64,000 nucleotides of DNA, taken from NCBI RefSeq assembly GCF_026745355.1, contig NC_079204.1, positions 50,675,182 through 50,739,181 on the forward strand, written 5' to 3'. Of this stretch, positions 22,801-37,800 are shown piece after piece (position 1 is the first letter of the stretch; each line of letters begins with the position of its first letter). The DNA is from Beta vulgaris subsp. vulgaris. Taxonomy: Eukaryota; Streptophyta; Magnoliopsida; Caryophyllales; Amaranthaceae. A program made the translations under genes and the position numbers. Below the pieces are notes generated by a model. That model saw nothing but the letters and a program-made list of their open reading frames with translations. It had not been told where the DNA came from and made no database searches.

Positions 22801-25800
22801 TTATTTACTTGGTTCTATCGTTAGGTCAGAAATCAAAAACTGATGAAAAGTGGTCGAGAAACTAGTATAGATATTTCTGTTTCTGATCCATTTTAGGGTA
22901 TGGAAATTATGATAATTCTACTAAATGCATGCTACTTTCACGAGCTCATCTTTCATCCATATGTACATATTATTGGTTATCTGTGAATTCTGTTTCTGGA
23001 GGAAGAGTAAGACCCCCCCCCCCTGCCTCACTCTGAATTTTTACCTTTTAGACCTGACTAGGTTGGGTTCCCAGATAATAGTTTTATAACCATGTAGAGG
23101 GATTCTTGTGTTTGAAGCATTTGTCATCTTGGATTTCTCTTCTCCCACTGTATTACTAGTCTATTTTGACATGGTTGTCCTAGTGGCCAATCCTCCTAAG
23201 AATAACTAGTGTGTCTCTTAACTCTCTTTCCTCAAAGTATGTAGGAGAGCTGGTGTGAAGGGAATTATAATTTGTAGTAACCTATATCTTGTCTATAATA
23301 CTTTGTCTGGTCTTGATTTTTTGGCCCTTTAGGCATAATCGGGGTTTTAAGAAATTTAGTGATAAAATCATAAAGTTCCTTGTCAAAGTGAGAAATTCTC
23401 AGGGATATTCATTATGCAGTTCTACCAGCTTTGCGCATGAGGGACGGCCTCCTCTAGGGTTGTCAGTTATGTAACTCTTTCCTAGCTTTTTAGCCAGTTG
23501 TATTGGAAATTAAAGTGCTCGCCCAAAATCCTTTGCATGGTAGTGCTGGTATGCTTTGGTACATCATAGGTATGATAGTTGGTAATTTTTCTTGCAAAGT
23601 GTATTAACTAGGTCATTGGTTCATATCTGTTCTTTTATCAGAGTTGTATTATGCTTGGCAAATTACCAGATAGTTGATAAGTCATAGCTGATGCTCATTC
23701 AGAAATATGAACATCTGTTTCATTGCTATAATACTGATCCTATGTTGATGCACAGCATGGTGGCCACACAAATGCTTTCACTGCCTCAGAGTATACCAAC
23801 TATTTCTTTGACATCAATGCAGATGCTTTTGAGGAGGCTCTGGATAGGTTAAATTGTTTGCTCTTGAACATGTTTGGTTCCTCATATTGAATTGAGAATA
23901 GGAATATACCTATTCTTTTTGTCCTTTGCAAGCCTCAAACTGGATTTTTCTTCTGGATCAGGTTTGCGCAGTTCTTTATCAAGCCACTCATGTCTTCTGA
24001 TGCTACCATGAGGGAAATTAAAGCTGTAGATTCAGGTACATTATATAACTGCCACCTTGCTTGTCAAAGCTCGGAATTATCCTTTTATTTTCCCTGATAT
24101 TTCAACAACAATATATGTTTACGTATATTGCCTTTTGTTGCTTTACTGACTACTTTCGTTTTGTCTTATCCTTTCCTTAGAACATCAAAAGAACCTGCTT
24201 TCTGATGTATGGCGCATGAACCAGGTATTTCTTTATAATCCTTTTGACATTGTTTATAGTGGCTTGTCTAGTTTTTCTTGAGTGTCAATATTTCGATATT
24301 GTTCTCTCTGTAGATGTTTCGGTGGAGCGTGAATGTGAACACATATGCAGCTTTTGCCTGTTTAGATTCTACTTTGATGCAATAGGGTCGCCTTAGTTCT
24401 AGATGTCCTTTTTACGGCGTCAATGTATGACTGAATTTAGTTGCCCCTGCTTTTCTTTCTCTCATCTTCTAGTTCTGTCAGTCACTTGCTAACTAGCCTA
24501 ATCTTGAGACATTTCAAGAGCAGAATGTAATGTGTAAAATTCTGTGCCATTTTCGTTCCTTGTTATGACATATTTCATATACTTTTTAGTTATCTTCTTA
24601 CCTTGCTTGCATTTGTTTTTAGTTTGTTGTATATGTTCATTTTATCATGGATGTTAGTGGGACATAAGTATCGTTATAGAAGGTTTCTAGAGCTATCAGG
24701 CGTTCTTTTCCGTAAACTTCTTGATAATTCCGAGAGCAACTGGGTTTCTTGGTGTCACAATCACAAGACTTTTGGTCTGAGATTTTGTATCAACATATAC
24801 TCTGTTCATCTTTAAATAAACTTCCCGTATTCCTTTATGTGATGTCCACAAGTGATGTCCACAAGTAAGCTTCTTGTTACCTCAAAATCAAATGAAAAAT
24901 TTACCCAATCCAACCTATGTGATATGGACCACCCCACTAAACTCCTTATATCTCACATACTCTCCTTTCATATCAAATGTGTTGATCGGTGTTGGGATTC
25001 CACTAATTCTCTCTTTCCATTAATTAATTGTGTTTCCAACTTAAAAATATTAATTTGTGTTTCCAAGCCTATCATAAAGTTCATTTGAGGACGAAGGGAG
25101 TACAAGTTTTGTTAATTTTCTACAGTACTGACTTACTGTGTCTCTTTTACTGCAGTACAGTTCAAATTTATAGTTCTAAACCTCAAACTCTGATATGCTC
25201 TCATTTAAACAATCCTGTGATATTTTGTTTTTTGCTCTTGTGGTGAAACTAGTATTCTAATGCATGATTCCATCCTTGTTTTCAGCTCAATAAATATCTC
25301 AGCTCACAAGCCCATCCCTATCACAAATTTAGTACAGGTAATGAATTCAAAACACATAATATCCTCAGTTTATACTGTGAACAAGCTTATATTTTGTATA
25401 TTGAGATGCTGCTGATAAGTGATTGGGGAAGGAGACCCCTTTCTGAGCAAGCTAAAGAGCCCTTCACAAGAAATTCAGTGATTTTGTCTATAGTAGCTAC
25501 GTGGTTTATGTACCCTGGTCTAACTATTGAGTATTGATGGAGTCTGTCCATGCTTCGAGTATTAGCACACAGTATTGGAAGAAGAGAAAGAGAGGCGAAG
25601 TAAAATTGTTCTTTTGCATTTAAAAGACTGCATTATTACTATGAATTTTATAGTAATATGAATGTGGAGTTATAATGAGGGAGAAGGTGTTTGGTGTCAA
25701 TAATGAGGACTGGGTGAAGAAATTTGGAGAAGAACCACAAATCGTAGGCAAATTTCTCAAATGAGTATATTACCAAAAGCAATCTCTTCTACCAAGTGAA

Positions 25801-28800
25801 ATCTAGAAGCCATAAGAAGGATGCAGCGAGCTTATTCTTTGAATGTGGGACATGTCCAATATTAATGAAAGACGTTCTTCAATTTCTTGTAGTGCATACC
25901 CAAATTTCCAGGAATTCTTGGTGATAGTTTGAACACATTCTGAAAGCAGCAGCAAGGTCTCTGGCGACAAGAACTTTTAAGCAACAGAGTGATATCACTG
26001 GGTTAAACTAAGTTTAATTTCATTAATTTGAAAAAAAAGGACAATGTTTCTGATCAAGCTAATGATGTCTTAGGAAAAGGAAAAGATCTCTTTGGGGATC
26101 TTCACCACTTTATCTTTTTTGGATTATCCAATCCCCATTCGTTTCCTTTTGTCATTAACCCGCCTTTTGTAAATGGGGGACACCCCATGGTGTCTTTCCG
26201 ATCTAATTCTTGAGTCATTCGTTTTTAAATTGCTTTTATCAAGTTCGTGCGCAGTGGGAGATTGTTGAAATGTTGGATATTGCTCTGAATGTTTGTAGAA
26301 AATCGAGACTTCATTTGGTTTGATTGGACCTTTGTTGCATATGCAAAGAACAAGGGGAATACGGGGGGGAGGGGTGCGGTGGGTAGGCAAAGGAGGCTAC
26401 ACGGGCAAAGCTGGTCTTCACCTCCCGTTGGCTTGTATATTGACAGTTATCAATGGATGTCACTGTGCCTCGATGGCTTGTGCTTGAATTGTTTGTTTTT
26501 TTGACTTTGTAAATGAAGTTATAAAGTCACATGTGACAATGTCTTTTTGTAGCATCTACTTTGTTCCTAAATTTTCCCATCTCTTATTTTTCTCCCATTA
26601 TCTCTTAGTAGTACGTTTTGTAAAGTTTATCAAACCAATTGGCTGCCCTTTTGTTCTCCGCTTTTGGTACTGTGTGAGCATGGTATAACCGTATAAGTGT
26701 ACACAGTACACAATGAAGCTCCTAGTTACCCTTTGCATTGCGCATCAACTCATGGAGTAGACGCTAACCCTAGGCCGAGCGTGCAAAATAATGAGTTTTG
26801 GCCTGGGAAGGTGGCTTATGATTTCGTTTTTTAAATTTGTAGATAGAAGTTTCCTAATCCTAGTATTATTATATTGTAGGATCAGTTATCTCCAATTGCA
26901 CATTACGTTACGGACCACCTCTTACGTTAACCTTTCTTGCTTTCTGAACTATTGGATCAGAAGGTGTTTAGGAATGTTTCATGCACACAGCAGATTTCTG
27001 TAGGATGGTCTTGTCAATCTCAGAGCTGCTGGTGGTCTAAATTTTCTGGAGGACAACAGTGTAATGACATGCTATTGTATGTAGATGAGATTTCGAAGTC
27101 ATTTGCTAAATTGTGGTTAATTGCTTCTGGACAAAAAAATTATAGATGCTGAATCTTTGGCTGATATAACGTGTTCTGTTAAAATAAGTTTTTGTTAAAC
27201 TGGATTAATTTTGGAAAGGAATATCTGAAAGCTAGTATACACCATTAATCCTACCTTGAGTTTGATCATATCTTCTATTATAAAACTTGGGAATTTTACG
27301 GTTTCTGCCTTTAGACTGGTAAACGCTGTTCTTTCAGTACCAAATATTGCAAACTGATTTAGGCCCTATTTGGTAATTAGCGGATAACTGATAGCTGATA
27401 GCTGTTGTGTGATTTATTAGCTGGTTTGATTAGCTGATTGTTTTAGTTGTTAAAGGTGTTTGGTAAGTAGCTTATTGTTGATTGCTACTTAGTTGTGTAA
27501 AATGACCAATAAGGACATAGACATAATCCATTATTGTACTTTTCATTGTTTATAAATGTATTTATCAAGAATGTAACTTAGCCCACTAATTCCTGGACGT
27601 CAAGAAGCTGCTAATATGAGTTCAAACCTCTAATTTTTCTCCAAACCTCTCTTTACCAAACAGGGCTTAATGTCCTTGCTATGTATTGAAGAGTGTGAAG
27701 GGGGGAGGGGGGAGGGGGAATGGATAAGAGATTAGTCGTGCCCCAGCGAGAAGTTGGTTGTTTGGGTTGGGTAAAATTCAGGCCAAGCCATATTTAAGTC
27801 TGCCATCAAGTAAATCAATGTATCTTTGTCTGCAAAACAAATTGTGTGGACTAGATCCACAAAAAATTTATTGTGGACCCATGCTTGATATCGGTTTATG
27901 TTCTGAAGTGACTGTTTTTAAGTAATCAGATTGGGTTACTGTTTTATGTTTGGAAGTCACCATATCAGAAAGGGAAACTTTAAGTATTAGGCATGTTCTG
28001 TCAGTTCCTTAAGGGGGGCGACATTAGAGTGTACAGGGATAGCCAGTTGCTATGCTTTTGCCCTGTGACGTTGTCATTTCACAGGCACTGACTATTGTTG
28101 ATAGCATCACTGCATTACCCATGCAATCTTATACTTCAAAGTTAAATTTAGATTGCACCTGCACTTTGAATTCTTAAGAGATCCAAGAGTTTCGAGGACT
28201 TACTATTTGTTCTTTGATGAGCTCCCTTTTTCTGAATTCCAATGAATTGTTTGAGGCTGTGGTAATTGCAGGTAGCTGGGATACCTTGGAGGTGCGCCCA
28301 AAGGAAAAGGGTATAGATACCCGAGAGGAATTGATCAAGTTCTATAAGGAATATTATTCTGCTAACCTGATGCGTCTTGTTGTTTATGCCAAAGGTTCTA
28401 ATAGCTTTGCTTTTACCTATGCTGAAGGATTAACTGTATTGTCATTTTACATGCTAAAGTGTCTGTTCACTGTGCAAATGTTAGATAGTCTTGATAAAAT
28501 TGAAAGTTGGGTGGAATGCAAATTTCAAGATATACCAAACACTAATAGAAACTCCCTTAGCTTCCCTGGTGAGCCTTGCACATCAGACCACCTTCAGGTT
28601 AGTTTTCATGCTCTGTATCAGCTGTATGTAGACATTTAGATGGTTCTGCCATTCTGCATTTATCTGCTTTCTGTTTAACTTGTTTGTAGATGCTTGTCAA
28701 AGTTGTCCCAATTAAAGAGGGCCATAAATTGAGGATCAATTGGCCAATTACTCCTGGCATTCATTACTATAAAGAAGGACCATGCAGGTATCTTGGACAT

Positions 28801-31800
28801 CTTATTGGCCATGAAGCAGAAGGTTCTTTGTTTTACGTCTTGAAGAAATTGGGTGGGTCTTGATACATCCCTTGCATGCTCATAAAAATAAGTATCTCAT
28901 TTCCCTGTTTGCATTAAACTATTATTATATATTTATTTATCGTTTGAAAAAATTGTTATGTTCGATATTGATAGCTGTTGATTGTATACCTATGTCTAGA
29001 AATTCAGTGCTCTCTTTAGTTACCTGCCTCTTTTTCTTACAAAATCTTAAGGTACCTTTGACAACATTTTTTGGTTGATACATTTTGATTGGATTATTAG
29101 TTTGTTAGTCCAGTTTTTTGCCTGAAACAAATTATTAGCTGCTCATGTGTATGCTGTTATACAATTCTTATGTTCTTTTTTAGTGAGTTAAGGCAAGTAT
29201 TCACTTTGCTGTAAAGTATACCATAAGATTGATGTTTGATTATACAAGAAAAGATTGAAATTTTGAGATGCTATTTGCTCCATCAGAATTTAGGATATAA
29301 AATGCATAGATGAATGATATATGTAAGATAAGAACTTTTACAGCATGGAAATTTGCTGTTCAATGTATAGAGAATTGTTTGAAGGTGACACTCAAGTTCT
29401 ACATATAGAGGTGTCTGATGTAGCCCTTTCAACCTGTTAGTTTAAATGTGTTGGTTCCTTGATATATCCATAAACTGTATGTAGTTCAACTTCTTATCAT
29501 CAGAGTTTTTGTTTGCAGGTTGGGCCACTGATTTATCTGCAGGAGAATCGGACTGGACTACTGAGTACTCTTTTTTCAAAGTTGTCATCGAACTCACAGA
29601 TGCTGGTCATGGTAAGTGTCTATTTGAAGATGGTTTCAGAATCTAAAAGTTTTCGTAGTTCCTGATTTTCACTATATTAATAATTCGGTTTTTTCACCAT
29701 AGACCCCTGTCAAATTTTTTTTGCACCGTATACCCTTTCAAGTTTCCAAATTCATCACATACCCCTCACTTTTCGAAAAATACATCAACTTACCCTTTTG
29801 ACTAACGGTCTTCCGTAGTCATTAGGCCCTAATCTTAATTAACTACCCTAAACCCTAAACCCTAAATAACCCTAATAACAATAACAAACCCTAAAAACCT
29901 AACTAACCCTAAAAGCCCCCCAGCCCACCCCCCACCCCCAGCCCACCACCCCCAACAACCCCAGCCCACCAACCCCACCACCTCAGCCGCAACCTCGCCC
30001 ACCCCCACCAACGACCACCCACCCCACCCCAGCCGCAACCTCGCCCACCCCACCAGACGACCACACATCACCTCCACCCTACCGAACTTTCGCACCTGTG
30101 ACCCCCACCCCCACCGGATTTTCGCATTGTGAACCACCACCCTCTGTTTTTCAAAGCCCACCCACCACCACCACCCCCTTTCCCCCAACCTCCGCAGCCC
30201 CCTCCCCTGCAGTCGACCAACCCCCTCCCCTCCCCTTCCCCCGCAACCGCCGGCAACCCCTCTCTCCTCCCCTTCCCTCGCAACCGCCGGCAACCCCTCC
30301 CCCTCCCCTGAAGTGAAAAAAAAAATCGAAAACGCCTAAAATTCGAAAACGACTGTTGCGGGGGGGGGGGGAGGGGGGAGGGAGGTTGGCAACGGTTACG
30401 GGGTAAGAGGGGAGGGGGGTCGCGCTACGGCTGCGGGGAAGGGGAGGGGAGGGGGGTTGGGTGGTGCGGCAGTGGGTGGCTAGGGGTGGGGGAGGGGTGG
30501 TGGTTAGGATGGTTAGGGTTAGGGTTATTAGATTAGGGGGTTTGTTAATTAGGGGGTTAGGGTTAAAGGTTTAGCTTAGGTTTAGGGTTTGTTAATTAGG
30601 GTTGGGGGATTAGGTATAATGACTAACGGAAGTCTAACACCGTTAGTCATAAGGGCATGTTGATGTATTTTTTGAAACGTGAGGGGTATATGATGAATTT
30701 GGAAACTTGCGAGGGTATACGGTGCAAAAAAAAAATAGTCAGGGGTATATGTTGAAAAACCCGATTAATAATTGCACACATTATTATAAGTTTTTGCTAG
30801 TTTCCATAATTTTCTTTATCAAATAATACCTTTCCTCTCTTTTTTATGGTTAGACTATTAGAGTACCGTAAATATACATATCTAGGCAAGGAGGAGAGAG
30901 GTAGCGTCGAGTGGGGTGAAGTTTAAGTAAAGAAAAATAGATACTAGATAGTGACATCTTTCTTAATGAAAAGAAAAAGGGAAGGTGAGATTAAGTGGGA
31001 TGGAATGGGGTAAAATGATGATAAAAGATTGCCAAATATAGATAAAGTAAAAGTGTAACCATTAAAAAAGGAGAGGATGAATGGAAAGTGTGACGATCTA
31101 AAAAGAATGGAGATTTTGGCTTTTAATATCTTTAGGTTGGTGACTTAAATGTTCTTTTATGTAATGTGAATTGTGTTAGCTATAAAGTATGTGTTAGTGG
31201 TAAATCAAGATTCACGGGTAACGAGAAAGTGAAGAGAGAGACTATTAGGGTGAGGTCGTGCAGTCAAGCAAGTACTCCACCCTACCACCATCATCCCGCC
31301 ACCTCAATTTAAAATAAAAAACAAATTATTTTCACCAAGGTGTAACATGGACGCTACCAATGTGAGGAGAGTCCCCACTACTGACGTGCAAGACTCGGCA
31401 ATATTATTGACCACAAGTCATTATTTCTCACCATTAGGAATCGGGAGCCTACCAATGCATAGAGGTAATCCACATTAGAAGGATTTAATGAAAAAGAAAA
31501 TTTCTGAATAACTTTTGACTTGATAAATCTTGGATGCCTTTACCTTGACATTATGCTGTGGATCATTGTTGGTGTCTCTCTTGTCTTTGTAGAGAACATG
31601 CAAAATGTTGTGGGCTTGCTTTTCAAATATATCCAACTTTTACAAAAGTCAGGCGCGTGTGAGTGGATATTTAATGAGGTATGTCATGAATAATTTTTGT
31701 TTGTTATGTCTTGTGTCAATAGCTTCGACCGTTTGATTAGTTCAGAAAACAGAACAAATTAACATGTCCGCTTGTGTGCATTGAATTTTATTTTTTGCAT

Positions 31801-34800
31801 TATAACTCCTTTTCTTCTTTTTATGATCTTTAATTACGCTGGGATAGAGATATATAAGAACCCTTTCGTTTTGTGAAGCTTTCAGCCATTTGCGAGACCT
31901 CGTTCCATTATCAGGACAAAACTGCACCTGCTGATTATGTGGTTAATATTTCAAGCAATATGCAGGTGAGTTCAAGATTTTATCTCGAAATTAAGCTATT
32001 CTAGTTATTTACCCTTGGAATCACTTCTGCATGATTTCTCTGCATGACTGCAAAATGCTGGTTAATCTCTGAATTACAGTGTTCCTTTCAAAAGAAACTT
32101 GTACCTCTGGAAACACTAGTGGCAGTCTGAGAAATGATATTCAAAAAGGAGACATGCAATGGGGTTATATGTTACTAATTGTTGATTCTACCATTTAGTA
32201 CCTGTTTCAGGTGCTTGATGCTTCTGCTACTAGTTTTGCAATTCAATTTGAAACAAAACACTCAACTATTCATAAAATGGTTGAGTCTGGTACGCACTCG
32301 TGCTAACATTAGTAGTCAAATACGAGTTATGTAAGAGGGTCTAGGTTATGTTGAACTTCAAGCTCAAGATTATGCTTGATACTTCATCTATTTTAATTTT
32401 TTGTGCCATACTCTTGCTGTGAGACGAAAGTTGTACTCTCTCTGCTCTATGATAGTTGTTCCACTTGCTTTTTATGATCTCCAGTGCAAACTTTTCTCCA
32501 TCAATCTTTTTAGTTATATAAATAATTATTAAAATTTGATATTCCCTTGCATGAGTTGCGTCTCTCAATACTTACCCATTTGGTTTGGCACAAAGATTAA
32601 GGAGGAAGTGTTATCTGGGCCATTTAGTATGTCTTTTTTCTATCCATTGTTGTAAGTGCATCGAACCCATATAAAGATATGGGCAAAGTATTTTTAGACA
32701 ACCCTAAAAGAAACTGGATAAATTATTAAGAAAAAGGGAACATTTTTAAATTATATATCAGAAAGAATCTAACAAGGTATTACATGATAATAGTTTTTTG
32801 ATCCATCTCAGATATAAAAAAATACATTGAAAGTTTAGAACCTTGACCTCGAAAGAATTTGTGAAAAATCTATTAGAGAACAGAGAGAGTATATAAGTGC
32901 ACAAGGAACCATATTTGGCAACATAAAATTTGGTCCTTATCCTTAATATATTAATTTTGGACCTTTTTTCTCTTTACTAGGCTGATCGATATGAAAATGG
33001 TTCGAGTTGAAATAAACTGGTTCTTTATGCACCTTTTTTGATTGGGTTAATATAATATTGCAGTATCTGTATGCTTATATTACCATCTTCTGTATATATT
33101 TTCAGTTATATCCACCAAGAGATTGGCTTGCAAGATCGTCACTGCCATCTATCTTCAACCCAAACAGTATCGAAAAGATACTAAATGAACTTACTCAGGA
33201 TAATGTGAGGTAAAGACTAAGATTCTCAGAATCATGTGGACAATGGATTGGTTTACTGATTCTTTGCTTTCTCCTTTCCAATGTTTGAAAGGCCCTTTCT
33301 TCCTTTTAATTTCTGGACTACATCTCACTTATTTTTATTTTTCACTTTTTCAGCAACTTACACCTTTTACATTTGGTCTCTGATTCGACTATGGCTTTGT
33401 TCCTAATCTCATTAGAGATAATCAATGATGGACGCTTAGTTTTTAGTTTTAAAAATGTTAGCTCAGTACTCAGTACTCAGTACACTTCCCATTGCTGAAG
33501 CTCTCTTTTTGGTGTCAAGATGTACGTGTATTATACGCAGGCAATGTGTTAGGCTGCCTGTTTTTTTTTTTTTTTTTTTTTTTTTTGGGGGGGGGGGGGA
33601 GGGGGTTTTGGTTCCATGGCTTTTTTTCCTTTTTTGTTCAACTACATTCACATTGTAAGGAAAGAGTGAGAACTATTTCATGATCTGCAATACTGTAGAA
33701 ACCATATGTGGAGTATTCCTTAATAATTTATGTACGAAAGCTCATATGTGCTTGTGATTTTTGTACTTTTGAAATGAAACTCTCTTTTTTATGTGTTAAT
33801 CCATATTTTGAACCTGAGAACTAGCATCTGATTGCTGATCCTGGTAGCTTCTGTGCCACTATTGCTGAATGCTAATTGTGAATGCAGTTTCCAGTTTTGT
33901 GTTTAATTTTTCAACTACTTTATTTCTTTCTCGTATACTTTGGACCTTCTTTGGCTGTTTGGTTGATCAAATTGATTCATATTGGCTTATCGGCGATGGG
34001 AAGGGAGGACGCACGTGTTTTGATGCTGTTTACACATTGACCTTTCAGTTTTTTCTGGGATCTAGGTTTTTTTTTAATTATTATTTTAGCTCTTTGTTGT
34101 GGTGGATTTGGGGTTAGACTATGTGATATGTCTATGTCGCACGCTAATTCAGAATTGATTTGATTATCTGGCATGTTGATGACAGGATATTTTGGGAATC
34201 AAAGACTTTTGAAGGGCATACTGACTTGGCAGAGCCGTGGTATGGAACAACTTATTCCTGTCAGAAGCTATCTGCCTCTATGACTCAGGTTCCTATATTC
34301 ATCGCTTACATCTGTTTGAGATTTGTTGTTTCACATTTCATTGTTGCCACTGAGGGCTCAGTTGGGTGGTTAAGGTAGGGCCTGACGCCATCGAAGATAG
34401 CATTTAACAATTTGGTAGCATATGTGGACTTATAGTATAAGCATCATATCTTGTAATGCTGTTTACTGGCTGTTATATATAATTGGCTCATTTGCAGCAA
34501 TGGATGTCTGCTGCCCCTGACGAGAATCTCCATCTACCAGCAGCCAATGTATTCATTCCTACTGATTTATCTGTCAAAGATTTCAAGGACAAGGTATAGC
34601 AGTTTGTAATTTATTTTTTCATGCTATATGCTGGTGCTCTCTTTTATCCATGAGGATGATTAATATTAGTATTGGAACAGGCCTCATACCCCATTTTGTT
34701 GAGGACTTCATCTTATTCGAGACTATGGTACAAGCCTGATACAAAGTTTTTCATCCCCAAGGCTTATGTCAAAATAGATTTTCACTGCCCATATGCTGGA

Positions 34801-37800
34801 AACTCCCCTGAATCGGAAGTCCTTACTGACATCTTTACTAGATTGTTAATGGATTACTTGAATGAATATGGTATGCTTTTTGAGGTTTGCTTTTTGGGCA
34901 TTTCCCTTTCTTTTGTTCATTTATAAAATTAAAAGATGTCAGAAAACTACTTCATACTCTTGGAATGTATAATCCACTTTTGTTTTGTTGGCTCAACTAT
35001 TTTCATGAAGATTGATGATAGGTCTTGTCTCTTTATGATGTAAGTTTGTCATCAATTGTCTTTTTTTCAGCTTATGATGCTCAGGTTGCTGGTCTTCACT
35101 ATGTGATCAACCATACAGATAGTGGATTTGAGGTAATGCATTAATTTAGGTAATTAAACATAATTTAATGGCCAATATACTATTAGTATACTTGAGTTGC
35201 ACCTATTGACATGTGGAAATGAAAGCTCAGAGAAATGTCTCATCTTTGAAGCATTGCTTATTGGTTATTTCGTAGTGCTAGTTGCTGGTTGGTGGGAATC
35301 CTTAATCGGTTAATCTTATACTTTTGGGGAGACGCTTATGCATGATACATTTGCTTGTCAATTTAGAAGGTTAGATGTTGCTTCCTGATTTTTGTTTCCA
35401 AACATATATGTTAGGAAATCGGTGTTGTAGTTTGATTAATGCGGAACAGAAAATCAATGAAATAATGAAGGTGAGAAAACTATAAAGATGAACAAACAAA
35501 TAACACAAGGATTTACGTGGTTCAGTCAATTTGACCTACATCCACAGGTGGGGGATTAGAGCTTCTTCACTATATATGGGAAAATCAGAGAGAATAATAC
35601 AAGGAGTCCTAAATCTAGAGGCTAAAAGTGTTTCATAAGTTGTGTTAAATAATAATGAACACTAAGAGCCCTTTTATAATCATAAGGAACCCGTACAAAC
35701 CCTAAAAGATAACCTAAAAACGAAAAATATCGGAAAAACGCGTTCAGCGCCCAAAATCGCGCACCGCCCAATTGAGTCGGGCCAAATCCGCCCGATCGGG
35801 CCGAGACAAAACTGCTTCGTCAGTTTTTCGTAAAACAGTCATAACTTTCTCGTTTCTCATCGAAATTGGGCATATGACCTATCGTTGGAAAGCTATTTGA
35901 ACAAGCTATCACCTCCAATTTGAATCACATCAAAATCATTTATAGATTGAGAGATATGTGCATTCAAAGTTAGCCTTATGCCATTCACAAGATTTCAAGT
36001 CATATTTAACAATATAGAACATAAAAAAGGAAAGAGATTCAAAAGCAGCAGCTCTTTTGGAGTTGTATGATTACTTGATTAGGGACAGTAGAAATGTTCA
36101 TGTAAGCGAGATTGATGACAAATTCAAGATCGGAAATCTCTCTCTTTCTTGAAGCTGTACAGATTGCAAAATTCTTGTTCCAGTCAGCTGGAAACCATCT
36201 CTATCACATTGGTGACAGCTCCAGCTCAAGAAAAAAAATCCAACAAGATGACTTGCATAAGAGATAAGACCCATTGGCTACATTCTACTTCCAAGGAAAT
36301 ATTAGCTGAGCAGAAGGTTGCGAGATTTGAATGCGCAACCACTTCTCATTTTGGAGCGTCCTTTCCAGGCCTTTGTTAAACTTCCTATCTGCCAGATTAC
36401 CCACTCCATTGAGCTAAGAAACAGTGGCTCCTGTGTTTGCTGGAAATTTGCAGCCGGTTTTGGGTCGCTCTAAAATGAAGGGAGCAGCTGCGCTGTTCTA
36501 ATAAGATGTGAGCACCCCTTTCTTCGACGGTAAAGTTTTACTAGAAATCCCAATCACAACACATGAAAAGACTGCAAAAGCAGTTTATGAGGGACTATCT
36601 TTGGTCGGCAACTGATAGGGAAAAGAGGAATATCTTGTTGCTTGGGATTAGTCTGTTTTCCGATGGAGCAGGGTGCGACAAGTTTTGGCAATTAGAGATT
36701 TCCTTTGGAATTTGATTATCTTTGGCACAGGACGATCAACATCAATTCTAGCCTTGTACAAGTTGTGGAGTTTGTCTCGTATGTATCTTAATGTTCCTCT
36801 TCTGGGTCGAATTTCGAATGGGTAATAGGTGTAAATGTCGGGCTTTTGGAAGATTCTTAAGCTGGGATGAGCGACCATCCTCTATTCTTCTTTCTTGTCC
36901 CCCGTTCTTATTAGTTTACATTATATTTCTATTTTGTATTTAGTGATTTGAATTGGGGCACAATTTATCTTGAAGTTTCATTTTAGTAGAATTCTGTAGC
37001 ATAGGTTTCTAGCCAACAACCGGATGTGGCTATTTTTTTGGGCTCTTTGATATTTTTTCTCTGATTTCCCGATAGTAGATTTTGGTCTGATCTGGGGTAT
37101 TCTCATTAAAATCTTTCTTTAGTTATTTGTATAACTTTTCAATTAATGTTCCCTCTATCTCTAACCTCATTTGGAAGGCGACGGGACCTATGAAGGGAAA
37201 GGCTTCTGTGTGGATTGTAGTTTAAAGAAGATTTACATGACTTATAATTAAGAATTTTAAGCATATTTTTTCTATGTGCTTGTGATGATATTTTTGCTGG
37301 TCTTTGTAGGTGACAGTATTTGGTTATAATCACAAATTGAGGGTCTTGTTGGATACGATAGTTGATATGATTGTGAATTTTGAAGTAAGAGCTGACAGGT
37401 TTGCTGTAATAAAGGTAATGCACTGCTTATCGCTTGCTTTTAATTCTTCTTGTTGGTACTAATGCACTCAAAAGAAGTTATTTCAACAAGAGCAGCAGGT
37501 GGGGCAGCAATGTTTTCCTCCCTACCTCTGAACTTCATGGTCCTGATTTTGAGTCTTGAATCAGTGAAGGAGATTTCCTATACGCCTTCATCTGGTGGGC
37601 CCATTTTACTACCTAAAATGTACTGTTTTAACAATAATGATGTCCGTTGGGGGAATCAACAATCCTTTCTTATGAGTATTGCATTATAGTCATATCATCA
37701 GATATTTGGCTATGCAAAAGCACTAGACTTGAAACTGGTGCATTTTCAGTCACAACCCAATAGAGGGAGAAAGAGAGAAAGGAGAGGGGGGGGGGGGGGG

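Noticed and set aside
30098..30316. Proline-rich open frames and glycine-rich frames on the other strand
   Set aside because: They lie in the C-rich/G-rich half of a foldback element and arise from composition; no start context or domain.
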